Shown piece after piece: positions 46,222 to 54,945 of a stretch of DNA of 64,000 nt (its first letter is position 1; every line of letters begins with the position of its first letter). Source of the stretch: CAVPWP01 sp963709395. Lineage in GTDB: Bacteria; Pseudomonadota; Alphaproteobacteria; Rhodobacterales; Rhodobacteraceae. The DNA lies in the NCBI GenBank assembly GCA_963709395.1, contig CAVPWP010000019.1, positions 17,563 through 81,562 on the forward strand, in the 5' to 3' direction. The position numbers and the translations under genes were made by a program. The notes below the pieces were generated by a model. The model ran no database searches and had not been told where the DNA came from. It saw only the letters and a list, made by a program, of their open reading frames with translations.

Positions 46222-48149
46222 GCCACCGGAGCGGCGTCGCGGGCGGCGTCCCCCGTCTTGCCTGCGTCCGCGTCGAGGCCGTGCGCCGTCTTGTCCCAGA
46301 AGAACGGGCGCGCGATCAGTTCGGCCAAGGCCTTGTACGAAGCGACGGCCCCAAGCGGCCAGTAGAAGTGCAGGGTCGGAACCCAGGGGATGAGCCAGCG
46401 GTGCTTCGGCCCGGACACGGCGGCGCAGCCGATCGCGATGTTGATGACCTCGGCCAGAAGGAAAAGCCCGCCCAGCGTGAGAAACAGGCCCATGGGGATC
46501 ACGCCGGCCAGCGGGTGCGGCAGCCCCATCGGCAGCAGCCAGAAAGACCAGAGCACAGGCGCCAGGACGAATTGCGACAGCGTTCCCAGAAGCAACACCT
46601 GCACGCCGAAAAAGCGCCAGGGTCCGAGATCCGACATCAGCCGCCGGGGCGACCGCGAATGCACCGCCCATGTCAGCGCATAGCCCTTGAGCCAGCGTGA
46701 CCGCTGCCGGACCCAGGGCCAGAGCCGGCAATTCGCCTCTTCCCCGGTCACCGTCGGGATCAGCTCGGTTCGGTATCCACGCCGGGCAAGGCGGATGCCG
46801 AGATCGGCGTCCTCGGTCACGTTATGTGCGTCCCATCCGCCCAGCGTCTCGAGTGCCGCACGCCGGAAGAACAGCGTCGTCCCCCCCAGCGGGATGACAA
46901 GGCCAAGTCGGGCCATCCCCGGCAGGATCACCCGGAACCACGCCGCGTAATCCACCGTGAAGCACCGCGAAAGCCAGTTCTGCCGCGGATTGTAGAAATC
47001 GAGAACCCCTTGAAGACAGGCGACATCGGGTCCGGCGCGGCCGAAGGCCTCGACCACGCGCAGGATCTGGTCCGGGGCCGGGGCGTCCTCGGCGTCATAG
47101 ACCCCCACGATCGACCCGCGCGTGAAATCGAGCGCGTAGTTCAACGCGCGCGGCTTGGTCTGGAGCGTGCCGGGCGGCACGATGATCAGCCGCATCCAGC
47201 GCGGAAGACCCGCATTTGCGATGGTCCCTTGGGTGATCGTGTCATTTTCCTCGGCGATCAGGCAGATCTCGAGAAGTTCGCGCGGGTAGGCCAGCCGGTC
47301 GAGACGGCGGAGAAGTCGCCCGGCGATCTCGCGCTCGCGGAAAAGCGGGACAAGCAGGCTGACGCGGGGCAGGCGCGCCAGTTCGGGCTTGTTCCGCCGG
47401 CTGGCGAAGATGCGCGCGTCCTCGCGGCGGCGCGTCAGTTCGGCCAGCGCCGCGGCCGCGCGCAGGCCCTGCGTCAGAAACAGCGTAAGGCAGGCCCAGA
47501 TCGCCAGAAGCGTGAAGACCGCTACGGGCTGCCAGACTGCCATCGCCAGCACTGCCAGCGCGCCCACGCCCAGCGTCCAGGCGCTCGGGTGTTCCCGCCA
47601 GAGGCCGCGACAGCTTTCGCCGATGGCGACGCGGGTTTCGGCGCGGGCGGCCAGGGCATGGCGGCGCTGGCGCAGAAGGGCGGCCTCGATCTGCGGTGCC
47701 GGGGCAAGACCCATCATCACCCGACCGAACAGACGTTCGAGATGGGGTTTCGCGGCTGTGAAGGCGGCGGGATCAGCCACCGCGACGACGGTCGCCGCCC
47801 CGATCCGCCGCCATGGGAGGACCCCGTCGCGCAGGGACGGGGCAACACCGTAAAGGTCGATCAGGCGCGCGTCGGGCGGATCGGCGGCAAGGTCGAGCAC
47901 CGCGCCGCCGTGCGTCCGGGCCAGCGCGAAGGCGATGCCCTCGGGATCGGCAAGACCCGCCGTGACAAGAGCATCGGCAAGCGTGGCCTCGCTCCGGCGG
48001 ATGCGCGTGCGGACGCGCGCCATGTCGGCGGCCGAGACCTGACCCGCCGCGACGAGGGCCTCGTGGAGCGGCAGCGGTCTGTCGCGCTCGGGGGCGGGCA
48101 GGGCACCGTCTGGTCGCGACGGGAGCAGCCGAAGGGGAAGCGAAGACAT
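46218..48149 (-). CDS. GT2-family membrane glycosyltransferase with N-terminal GspE_N/MshEN-like domain
   Basis: A 643-residue protein. Residues about 20-170 resemble the GspE N-terminal (MshEN) fold, with two LxxALVxAG-type repeats; in other proteins this fold can bind c-di-GMP, but the Arg-Leu-Gly of the first motif is not conserved here. A membrane pair follows near 195-230, then a GT2 domain with VYDAEDAP (nucleotide-sugar Asp motif), TEDADLGIRLARRG and QRSRWLKGY (QxxRW), typical of processive synthases, then several C-terminal membrane segments. The layout recalls NfrB/XagB-like exopolysaccharide synthases. The ATG at 48149 is preferred over a TTG nine codons upstream. A CtrA-type site lies 53 bases before it. 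Confidence 0.87.
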   Translation of the reverse strand: MSSLPLRLLPSRPDGALPAPERDRPLPLHEALVAAGQVSAADMARVRTRIRRSEATLADALVTAGLADPEGIAFALARTHGGAVLDLAADPPDARLIDLYGVAPSLRDGVLPWRRIGAATVVAVADPAAFTAAKPHLERLFGRVMMGLAPAPQIEAALLRQRRHALAARAETRVAIGESCRGLWREHPSAWTLGVGALAVLAMAVWQPVAVFTLLAIWACLTLFLTQGLRAAAALAELTRRREDARIFASRRNKPELARLPRVSLLVPLFREREIAGRLLRRLDRLAYPRELLEICLIAEENDTITQGTIANAGLPRWMRLIIVPPGTLQTKPRALNYALDFTRGSIVGVYDAEDAPAPDQILRVVEAFGRAGPDVACLQGVLDFYNPRQNWLSRCFTVDYAAWFRVILPGMARLGLVIPLGGTTLFFRRAALETLGGWDAHNVTEDADLGIRLARRGYRTELIPTVTGEEANCRLWPWVRQRSRWLKGYALTWAVHSRSPRRLMSDLGPWRFFGVQVLLLGTLSQFVLAPVLWSFWLLPMGLPHPLAGVIPMGLFLTLGGLFLLAEVINIAIGCAAVSGPKHRWLIPWVPTLHFYWPLGAVASYKALAELIARPFFWDKTAHGLDADAGKTGDAARDAAPVA

Positions 48150-48201
48150 CTGGCACCGCGCGACAGGAACAGGCAAGCCGCGCCAGAATTCCGCAGTGTG
48201 G

Positions 48202-48216
48202 TTAATGGCGGGTTAA
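48202..48216. promoter_or_regulatory. CtrA-type binding site TTAA-N7-TTAA
   Basis: TTAATGGCGGGTTAA is an exact match to the alphaproteobacterial CtrA consensus TTAA-N7-TTAA. It lies in the 92-base gap between the carA stop and the start of the GT2 gene, both read on the minus strand, in promoter position for the GT2 gene. Confidence 0.6.
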
Positions 48217-48241
48217 GCGGGCCCCGGCCGCTGATCTCGCC

Positions 48242-49396
48242 TCAGGCCGGAACCTTGCGCGCATCCATCGCCGCGACGAACCGCTCGAAGAGATAGTAGC
48301 TGTCCTGCGGGCCCGGGCTGGCCTCGGGGTGATACTGGACACTGAACACCGGGCGATCGTCGAGACGGATGCCGCAGTTCGACCCGTCAAAGAGCGACAC
48401 ATGGGTTTCGATCACACCGGCGGGCAGCGTCTGGGCGTCGACGGTGAAGCCGTGGTTCATCGACGTGATCTCGACCTTGCCGGTCTGCAGGTCCTTCACC
48501 GGGTGGTTCGCGCCGTGGTGACCGTGGTTCATCTTGATCGTCCGCGCCCCGAGCGCCAGCGCCAGCATCTGGTGGCCAAGGCAGATACCGAAGACCGGCA
48601 TCGCGCTCCGGTCGAGCACGTCCCGGATCATCGGCACGGCGTATTCTCCCGTCGCGGCCGGGTCGCCCGGGCCGTTCGACAGGAAGAGCCCGTCGGGGTT
48701 CAGCGCCAGAACATCCTCGGCCGTCGCGGTCGCGGGAAGCACCGTCACCTCGCACCCCGCCGAGGCGAGGCAGCGCAGGATGTTGCGCTTGGCGCCATAG
48801 TCGATGGCCACGACCCGGTGGCCCGGTCCCTCGCGGCGGACATAGCCTTCGGGCCAGGCCCAACGCATCTCGTCCCAGCGGTAGGACTGGCGCGTCGACA
48901 CCTCGCGCGCCAGGTCGAGACCGACAAGGCCCGGAAAGGCGCGGGCGGCCTTGACCAGCGCCTCGATGTCGAAGTTGCCTTCGGGATCATGGGCCAGCGC
49001 CACATGAGGCGCCCCCTGCTGGCGGATCGCGCGGGTCAGGCGGCGGGTGTCGATCCCGCCCATTCCGATGCGCCCGCGCCGGGAAAGCCAGTCGGTCAGG
49101 TGTTCGGTCGCGCGCCAGTTCGACGGGTCGGTCGGATCCCACTTGACGACCATGCCGGCGGCAACCGGGTCGGCGGTCTCGTCGTCTTCGGGGTTCACGC
49201 CCACATTGCCGATATGGGGAAAGGTGAAGGTCACGACCTGCCCGGCATAGGACGGATCGGTCATGATCTCCTGGTATCCGGTCATGGCGGTGTTGAAGCA
49301 CAGCTCGGCCGTGGTCAGGCCGGTGGCGCCGAACCCACGCCCGAAGAACAGCGTGCCGTCCGCAAGAGCAAGGCAGGCGGTGGGGCGCTGTGGCAT
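48242..49396 (-). CDS. carA: Carbamoyl-phosphate synthase small subunit
   Basis: Glutaminase subunit that feeds ammonia to CarB for carbamoyl phosphate in arginine and pyrimidine synthesis; carB is not in the window. The 384-residue protein shows ACLALADGTLFFGRGFGATG at the start, FNTAMTGYQEIMTDPSYAGQ near residue 33, and the amidotransferase with nucleophile in GICLGHQMLALALGA near 270 and His in SVQYHPEASPGP near 352. The ATG at 49396 is the family start. Confidence 0.97.
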   Translation of the reverse strand: MPQRPTACLALADGTLFFGRGFGATGLTTAELCFNTAMTGYQEIMTDPSYAGQVVTFTFPHIGNVGVNPEDDETADPVAAGMVVKWDPTDPSNWRATEHLTDWLSRRGRIGMGGIDTRRLTRAIRQQGAPHVALAHDPEGNFDIEALVKAARAFPGLVGLDLAREVSTRQSYRWDEMRWAWPEGYVRREGPGHRVVAIDYGAKRNILRCLASAGCEVTVLPATATAEDVLALNPDGLFLSNGPGDPAATGEYAVPMIRDVLDRSAMPVFGICLGHQMLALALGARTIKMNHGHHGANHPVKDLQTGKVEITSMNHGFTVDAQTLPAGVIETHVSLFDGSNCGIRLDDRPVFSVQYHPEASPGPQDSYYLFERFVAAMDARKVPA

Positions 49397-49726
49397 GGCG
49401 GGCTCCAAGGATCGGAAAATCGTTGTGAGCCTTAAAGAAGGGGCGGGGGGATGGCAAGCATCGCTACGGTCGGCCGGCGAAAGCACGAGCGGCCGGACCC
49501 CTTCGCCCACGGTGTCGGCCCTGCCCATCGCACGCCAGAGGCTCGCGGCACGGGCCGCAGAGTGCCCTTAAGTATGGGCTCCCTGACGTATGGTAAGGTT
49601 AGGGAATGCCTGGCGATTCCCTGATTTCTGCAGCGCGGTTCCAGATGTCCGTACGAGGCGGGCGCTTGCACCGCGCCTCCACTGACGATAAGTCGGCCCT
49701 TTCGGGATCATGGGGATGAGAACCGG
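49397..49726. other. Intergenic region between carA and yqeY
   Basis: 330 bases between two divergent genes; no gene seen. It should hold both promoters. The one structure I see is AGGGAAT (49601-49607) and ATTCCCT (49616-49622), a perfect 7-bp inverted repeat with an 8-base centre and no T-run, so it may be an operator or small hairpin. Confidence 0.5.
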
Positions 49727-50188
49727 ATGACAAGCCTGCGCGCGCGCCTCGGCACCGAGCTGAAGGATGCCATGAAACAGAAGGACGCCGGCCGACTGTC
49801 GACCCTTCGTCTGATCAGTGCCGCGATCAAGGATCGCGATATCGCGCTGCGGGGCGAGGGTGTCGATGACGGCGCCGGCGACGACGAAATCCTGCAGATC
49901 CTCGGAAAGATGGTGAAGCAGCGCAACGAGAGCGTCCGCGCCTACGAGGAGGGCGGCCGGCTTGAAATGGCCGAGCAGGAACGCGCCGAGATCACCGTGA
50001 TCGAGGGCTTTCTTCCGCGCCAGCTTGACGAGGACGAGGTGTCCGCCGCGATCGACAAGGCCATCAAGTCGACCGGGGCCACCTCGATCCGCGACATGGG
50101 CAAGGTCATCGGTGACCTCAAGTCGCGCTATACCGGCCAGATGGATTTCGCCCGCGTCGGTCCGATGGTCAAGGACCGGCTGGGCTGA
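49727..50188 (+). CDS. GatB/YqeY domain protein
   Basis: A 153-residue stand-alone YqeY domain, related to the tRNA-binding tail of the GatB amidotransferase subunit. Seen: LKDAMKQKDAGRLSTLRLI near residue 11, RNESVRAYEEGGR and FLPRQLDEDEV. The family is often beside dnaG or rpoD; here it is alone, between carA and znuA. It probably binds RNA; the exact role is unknown. Confidence 0.92.
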   Translation: MTSLRARLGTELKDAMKQKDAGRLSTLRLISAAIKDRDIALRGEGVDDGAGDDEILQILGKMVKQRNESVRAYEEGGRLEMAEQERAEITVIEGFLPRQLDEDEVSAAIDKAIKSTGATSIRDMGKVIGDLKSRYTGQMDFARVGPMVKDRLG

Positions 50189-50225
50189 GGGTTCGGCCCG
50201 CCGGTCCTCCGCCGCAGCGCCAGGG

Positions 50226-51225
50226 TCAGAGGCACGACGCCATGCGCGCTGCCAGATCCCGCAGCAACGCGGGGTAGAACTCCGGCCCCGGCGCGATTTC
50301 GGTGCCAAGGGGGTCGATCACCGCCGTCCGTGCGCCCGAGCCTGCGACCACGGCCGCCACCAGACCGGGGTCGAACTGAGGCTCGGAAAAGACGCAGGCC
50401 ACGCCGAACTCCGCCACGGCATCGCGCACTTCGGCGATCCGTGCGGGGCTGGGGCTTGTCGCATCGCTGAGCGTGATCGCCCCGGCCGCCTGAAGGCCGA
50501 AACGATCCTCGAAATACTGGTAGGCATCGTGAAAGACCACGAAGCCCGCATCGCGCAGCGGGGCCACGGCCGCCGCCACCTCGTCCGCCGCCGCGTCGAT
50601 CTCGGACCGGCCCGCCGCCGCGTTGGCGGCATAGACGCGCGGCATTCGCCGGATCGGCGGCTGACAGTTCGGCCGCGATCACGTCGAGCCAGAGCTTCGC
50701 GTTCTCGGGGTCGAGCCAGGCGTGAGGGTCCGTGCCTTCGTGGGTGTGGCCACCACCATCGGCAGCATGGTCGTCATGAGAATGATCGTCGTGCCCGTGA
50801 TCGTCGTGCCCGTGATCGTCATGCGCGTGGTCGTCATGCGCGTGGTCGTCATCCCCGTGGTCATGCGCCTCGAACGTCGCGCCCTCGCGGAAGGGAAGGC
50901 TGATCGTGCCGGGCACGTCGAGCAGCGCGATGGCGGTCGCGTCGCCCGCAAGCGTGTTGAGAGACCCCTCGAGCCAGGGCGTCAGGTCGTCGCCCACCCA
51001 GAACACGAGGTCGGCGCGTTCCAGCGCCGCGGCTTCGGACGGGCGCAATGCGTATTCATGCGGCGATGCGCCATGCTGGATCACCTGGTCGGGTGATCCC
51101 ACCCCGTTCATCACCCGCGCCACAAGGCCGTGGACCGGAGTGATATCGACGGCGACCTTCGGCACCTCGGCCAGCACGGCAGGGGCAAGAAGGACAAAGG
51201 GCAGGGCGGTAAGCAGGGTGCGCAT
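50226..51225 (-). CDS. znuA: Zinc ABC transporter substrate-binding protein ZnuA (one apparent +1 frameshift)
   Basis: Periplasmic zinc-binding protein that delivers Zn to ZnuB. A signal peptide ends VLAEV; zinc ligands are the His in TPVHGLV, the His in DPHAWLDPENAK and the His in FHDAYQYFEDRFG. A long His/Asp loop (five-residue HDDHG/HDDHA units, about residues 121-153) precedes DPHAWLD, as in other ZnuA proteins where it collects zinc. The frame breaks near 50637 (one extra base); removing it gives PANAAVYAANAAAG and 332 residues. It is divergent from zur with a Zur-type box directly upstream. Confidence 0.93.
50781..50872. repeat. 15-bp coding repeats in znuA (His-rich loop)
   Basis: Four imperfect copies of CGTGATCGTCGTGCC-like 15-base units in register with codons, giving HDDHG or HDDHA on the minus strand. 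Such codon repeats can change copy number by slippage. Confidence 0.75.
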
Positions 51226-51235
51226 GGAGACCTCA

Positions 51236-51252
51236 ATGTGATCTTATAACAT
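51236..51252. promoter_or_regulatory. Zur-type operator between znuA and zur
   Basis: ATGTGAT-CTT-ATAACAT, a 17-base near-perfect palindrome (one mismatch per arm) resembling the alphaproteobacterial Zur consensus with ATGTTAT arms. It starts 11 bases before the znuA ATG and could repress both divergent units when zinc is plentiful. A second inverted repeat, CTTGATA (51260-51266) and TATCAAG (51284-51290), lies beside it. Confidence 0.6.
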
Positions 51253-51342
51253 CGGGGTGCTTGATACGGTGGATGGTATTACATATCAAGGCACAAAAGA
51301 CGCGGCCCTCCCTTGGCTCCGACCCGCGTCGGAAGGATGAAC

Positions 51343-51828
51343 ATGGACAGCATCGGGTTTCAGAAGCACGATCACGCGGCCTGCATCTCCGACACGGTGG
51401 CCCGGGTCGAGGGCCATTGCCGGACCGAAGGGCTGCAGTTCACGCCGGTGCGCCGCCGCGTGCTCGAGATCCTGCTCGAACAGCACCATGCGCTGGGGGC
51501 TTACGACATTCTCGACCGGCTTCGGGCTGAGGGGTTCGGCTCGCAGCCGCCCGTGGCCTACCGCGCGCTCGATTTCCTGGTCCGGCATGGCTTTGCCCAC
51601 CGGATCGAGCGGCTGAACGCCTTTGTCGCCTGCACCCAGCCCACCGAGATCCACGCACCGGCCTTCCTGATCTGCCGGGTCTGCGAATCGGTTGCCGAGG
51701 GCGAGGCGCAGCCGGCGCGGGGCAGCCTTGGCCGGCTGGCCGACGACACCGGGTTCGAGATCGAACGCGCCGTCGTCGAAGCCGAGGGCCTCTGCCCCAA
51801 TTGCCGCGCCGGGGCAGCCCGGACATGA
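51343..51828 (+). CDS. zur: Zinc uptake regulator Zur (Fur family)
   Basis: A 161-residue Fur-family repressor. The winged helix is around residues 28-85 (LQFTPVRRRVLEILLEQHHALGAYDIL is the usual start, and PVAYRALDFLVRHGFAHR the recognition region). Metal ligands appear as CRVCESV and LCPNC, two CxxC pairs for the structural zinc. Position beside znu genes and a Zur box argue for zinc sensing over iron. The ATG at 51343 has GGAAGG six bases upstream. Its stop overlaps znuC (ATGA). Confidence 0.93.
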   Translation: MDSIGFQKHDHAACISDTVARVEGHCRTEGLQFTPVRRRVLEILLEQHHALGAYDILDRLRAEGFGSQPPVAYRALDFLVRHGFAHRIERLNAFVACTQPTEIHAPAFLICRVCESVAEGEAQPARGSLGRLADDTGFEIERAVVEAEGLCPNCRAGAART

Positions 51829-52628
51829 GCCTCGTCGATATCCGCGGGCTGTCGGTGCGCTATGGCGGGAACACCGTGCTGCACGACGTCGATTTCTCGG
51901 TCGAACCGGGCGAGATCGTCACCATCGTCGGACCCAACGGCTCGGGCAAGTCGACGCTTCTGCGCGCGATCATCGGGGCGGTGCGCCCGACCGCCGGCAC
52001 CATCACCGAACAGCCGGGCTTGCGCATCGGCTATGTGCCCCAGCGGCTTCACATCGACCCGACCCTGCCGATCACGGTGCGCCGGTTCCTGAGCCTGCCG
52101 CGCCGGGTCGGCGATGCCGAGGCGCGGGCGGCGCTGGACGAGGCCGGGGTGGGCGGCCTTGCCGCGCGGCAGATGGCCGACCTGTCGGGCGGGCAGTTCC
52201 AGCGCGTGCTGCTGGCGCGCGCCCTTCTGAACCGGCCGGACCTTCTGATCCTCGACGAGGCGACGCAGGGCCTCGACCAACCCGGATCGGCGGCCTTCTA
52301 CCGCCAGATCGAAGAGGTGCGGCAGCATCTGGGCTGCGCGGTGATCATGGTCAGCCACGAATTGCATGTGGTGATGGCCGCCTCGGACCGGGTGATCTGT
52401 CTCAACGGGCATATCTGCTGCGAGGGCGAGCCCGAGCATGTGGCCTCGGCGCCCGAGTACCGCGCGCTCTTCGGCACCGGAACGCAGGGGGCGCTGGCGC
52501 TTTACCGGCATGAGCATGGCCACAGCCATCACCATATGCATGACCACGGGCACGGGCATGACCACGGGCAAGGGCACGACCCCGCCGAGGCCCCGGCAAA
52601 GGACCGTGCTCACGAGACCGCCAGATGA
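51825..52628 (+). CDS. znuC: Zinc ABC transporter ATP-binding protein ZnuC with His-rich tail
   Basis: Cytoplasmic ATPase of the zinc importer, 267 residues. Seen: Walker A GPNGSGKST near residue 37, signature LSGGQFQR near 122, Walker B LLILDEATQGLDQPG near 143, and the switch His in MVSHELH near 180. After the domain ends (about residue 226) a tail of some 40 residues is packed with His (HEHGHSHHHMHDHGHGHD), suggesting cytoplasmic zinc binding. It overlaps zur and znuB by four bases each, so zur-znuC-znuB is one operon under its own repressor. Confidence 0.95.
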   Translation: MSLVDIRGLSVRYGGNTVLHDVDFSVEPGEIVTIVGPNGSGKSTLLRAIIGAVRPTAGTITEQPGLRIGYVPQRLHIDPTLPITVRRFLSLPRRVGDAEARAALDEAGVGGLAARQMADLSGGQFQRVLLARALLNRPDLLILDEATQGLDQPGSAAFYRQIEEVRQHLGCAVIMVSHELHVVMAASDRVICLNGHICCEGEPEHVASAPEYRALFGTGTQGALALYRHEHGHSHHHMHDHGHGHDHGQGHDPAEAPAKDRAHETAR

Positions 52629-53428
52629 CACCGCTCGACAGTTTTCTGGTTCGCGCGGCACTTGCGGGTGTCGGCGTGGCGCTGGCCGCGGCGCCGATGG
52701 GTTGCTTCATCGTCTGGCGCCGGATGGCCTATTTCGGCGATGCCACCGCCCATGCCGCGATCCTGGGTGTCGCGCTGTCTCTGGCGCTGTCGGTGCCGGT
52801 CTTCGCGGGTGCGCTGGTCGTGGCACTCCTGATGGCGGTCACCGTGTCATCGCTCGGCGGTCGCGGCTATTCGATGGACACGCTTCTTGGGGTGCTTGCA
52901 CATTCCGCGCTGGCCTTCGGACTGGTGGCGGTGTCGTTCCTCGAGGGGGTGCGCATCGATCTGATGGCCTATCTCTTCGGCGATATCCTGGCGGTGAGCC
53001 GCGCCGATCTGGCGGTGATCTGGATCGGGGCGGCGCTGGTGCTGGCGCTGATCTGGTGGCGCTGGTCGCCGCTTCTGACGGCCACGCTCAATCCCGAACT
53101 GGCCCATGCCGCCGGGATCGACCCCCGGCGCGAGCAGCTTGTGCTGACCGTGTCGCTGGCGGTGGTGGTGGCCGTGGCGATCAAGGTCGTGGGGGTTCTG
53201 CTGATCGCGGCGCTTCTGATCATTCCCGCCGCCGCGGCGCGACCCTTCGCCGGAACGCCCGAGCGGATGGCGATCATCGCGGCGGGTCTTGGGGCGGTCT
53301 CGGCGCTAGGGGGCTTGTGGCTGGCCTTCGTGCTCGACACGCCGGCGGGGCCGACGATCGTCTGCGTGGCGGCCACCCTCTTTTCGCTCTCGACGCTGGC
53401 GCGCCGGCTTGGCGCCGGGTCCGCCTGA
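52625..53428 (+). CDS. znuB: Zinc ABC transporter permease ZnuB
   Basis: Membrane subunit of the zinc importer. A 267-residue hydrophobic protein with about eight membrane segments; RRMAYFGDATAHAAILGVAL near residue 31 and the coupling region VKVVGVLLIAALLIIPAAAAR near 185 are family signatures. Last gene of the zur-znuCB operon. About 300 bases of gene-poor sequence follow before tRNA-Leu. Confidence 0.95.
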   Translation: MTPLDSFLVRAALAGVGVALAAAPMGCFIVWRRMAYFGDATAHAAILGVALSLALSVPVFAGALVVALLMAVTVSSLGGRGYSMDTLLGVLAHSALAFGLVAVSFLEGVRIDLMAYLFGDILAVSRADLAVIWIGAALVLALIWWRWSPLLTATLNPELAHAAGIDPRREQLVLTVSLAVVVAVAIKVVGVLLIAALLIIPAAAARPFAGTPERMAIIAAGLGAVSALGGLWLAFVLDTPAGPTIVCVAATLFSLSTLARRLGAGSA

Positions 53429-53724
53429 ACGGCATCACCGGAGCGAACAGCCAGTTGTTCACCAAGGGCACGACCCGCGGCATGCGTTCTGCGAGGATCC
53501 GGTCAACGACAACATCGCTGATTGCGCAGATTTGTCTGTGCGGGTCGCCCGCGAGGCAAGTGGGCGCGTAGTGAGTCTTTCGTACAAGACAGGCGAACCA
53601 CATGAACTGCTCGCCCAGAGTGATCCGCGACCGCACGTAGACCATATGTGGAGAATGTTTCAGGCGATTCTCAGCGACGAACGCCAAGTAAGCCGAGGTA
53701 TCCAGAAGGTTTCTCTGGAAGGAA
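53429..53724. other. Gene-poor, AT-richer stretch beside tRNA-Leu
   Basis: About 296 bases between znuB and the 3' end of tRNA-Leu. Composition is visibly less GC-rich than the neighbours. One minus-strand frame stays open through it (from about 53687 into the znuB antisense), but I recognise no domain and see no ribosome site. It may be a decayed fragment. Confidence 0.4.
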
Positions 53725-53811
53725 TGGTGCGGTCGAGAAGACTCGAACTTCCACGGGTGTTACCCCACAGCGACCTCAACGCTGCGCGTCTACCAATTCC
53801 GCCACGACCGC
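53725..53811 (-). tRNA. tRNA-Leu (anticodon GAG)
   Basis: 87 bases including encoded CCA. The acceptor stem is GCGGTCG with CGACCGC. The anticodon stem-loop CAGCG-TTGAGGT-CGCTG gives anticodon GAG. A long variable arm (class II tRNA), the D-loop AATTGGTAGAC and the T-arm GTTCGAGTC are all present. Confidence 0.96.
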
Positions 53812-53939
53812 ACTGTCAGGCTAGGTGGCGGGTATCTAGCGAAGCGCGCGGGGGATGTGAAGAGGGAATTGCACCGCCACTGGCCGCGTGGCAGGAACCG
53901 ACGGCAGGCGTGTCGCCGCACCGCCGGGAGAGGCCGATC

Positions 53940-54587
53940 ATGGTCACATGGATCACGTCCGAGGGGCTGACCCCCTATGACGCCGCCGCCGCCGCGATGG
54001 AGGCGCGGGCCGAGGCGATCCGCGCCGGGACCGCCGACGAGGCGATCTGGCTGGTCGAGCATCCGCCGCTCTACACCGCCGGCACCTCGGCGCGGCCCGA
54101 AGATCTGATCGATCCGACCCGCTTTCCCGTTCACCCGTCGAAGCGCGGCGGGCAGTACACCTATCACGGGCCGGGGCAGCGCGTGGCCTATGTCATGCTC
54201 GATGTCGGCGCGCGGGGGCGCGATGTGCGCTGTTTCGTCCATCAGGTCGAGGACTGGGTGATCGCCACGCTGGCCGAGTTCAACGTGACGGGCGAACGCC
54301 GCGCGGGCCGCGTCGGCGTCTGGGTCGTGCGCCCAGACCTCCCGCCCGCCGCCGACGGCAGCCCGCGCGAGGACAAGATCGCCGCCATCGGCATCCGCCT
54401 GCGCCGCTGGGTCAGCTTTCACGGCCTGTCGATCAACGTCGAACCGGACCTGAGCCATTTCGACGGCATCGTGCCCTGCGGCATCCGCGACCACGGGGTC
54501 ACCAGCCTTGTCGATCTGGGATTGCCGGTGACCATGGCCGATGTCGACGTCGCGCTGAAGCGGACCTTTCCGAAGGTCTTCGGCTGA
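53940..54587 (+). CDS. lipB: Octanoyltransferase LipB
   Basis: Moves octanoyl from acyl carrier protein to lipoyl domains, the first step of lipoate synthesis. The 215-residue protein shows RGGQYTYHGPGQRVAYVMLD near residue 78, the catalytic Lys in EDKIAAIGIRL near 144, and the acyl-enzyme Cys in IVPCGIRDHGVTS near 180. GGGAG is eight bases before the ATG at 53940. It stands alone after the tRNA. Confidence 0.96.
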   Translation: MVTWITSEGLTPYDAAAAAMEARAEAIRAGTADEAIWLVEHPPLYTAGTSARPEDLIDPTRFPVHPSKRGGQYTYHGPGQRVAYVMLDVGARGRDVRCFVHQVEDWVIATLAEFNVTGERRAGRVGVWVVRPDLPPAADGSPREDKIAAIGIRLRRWVSFHGLSINVEPDLSHFDGIVPCGIRDHGVTSLVDLGLPVTMADVDVALKRTFPKVFG

Positions 54588-54945
54588 TCCCTGGGGCAGG
54601 GCCCGCAAACTGCGATCGGCCAGTTGGAGGCATTGCGGCCTTTGGTGCTGGGCACATCGAACGGCCACTCCGAGCCCGTTCCAGACCTTTGATCAGAGCG
54701 CACCAAGCATGGGCGAGACGGGTTATCCCTCCCGCTCGGCGCGTCGCCAGAGAGTCGCCGAAGGCCGCCCGGGACCGCACACGCAAAGCTGTGGGCGCCT
54801 TCGGAACCGGCGTAGATTCGGAATCTGCGTCGTGGCATGCTTTGCCCCGTCCGACCGTCGATTCGCGTCCGCGCGCCAAACGGTTCGACTGCACCTGTGT
54901 GTAGCATGATTTCAGCGAAGCAAAGACTCCATGTGGAGACGTTGG
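54588..54945. other. Intergenic region between lipB and the DUF3604 gene
   Basis: 358 bases with no gene that I can support; short frames have no recognisable content. One perfect odd palindrome, AGATTC-G-GAATCT (54814-54826), lies about 120 bases before the next gene and may be an operator. The rest shows no clear feature. Confidence 0.5.

Noticed and set aside
50781..50872. CRISPR-like short regular repeats.
   Set aside because: The 15-base units have no spacers and are codon repeats for the His/Asp loop of ZnuA. The same applies to the 15-base units at 62408-62460.
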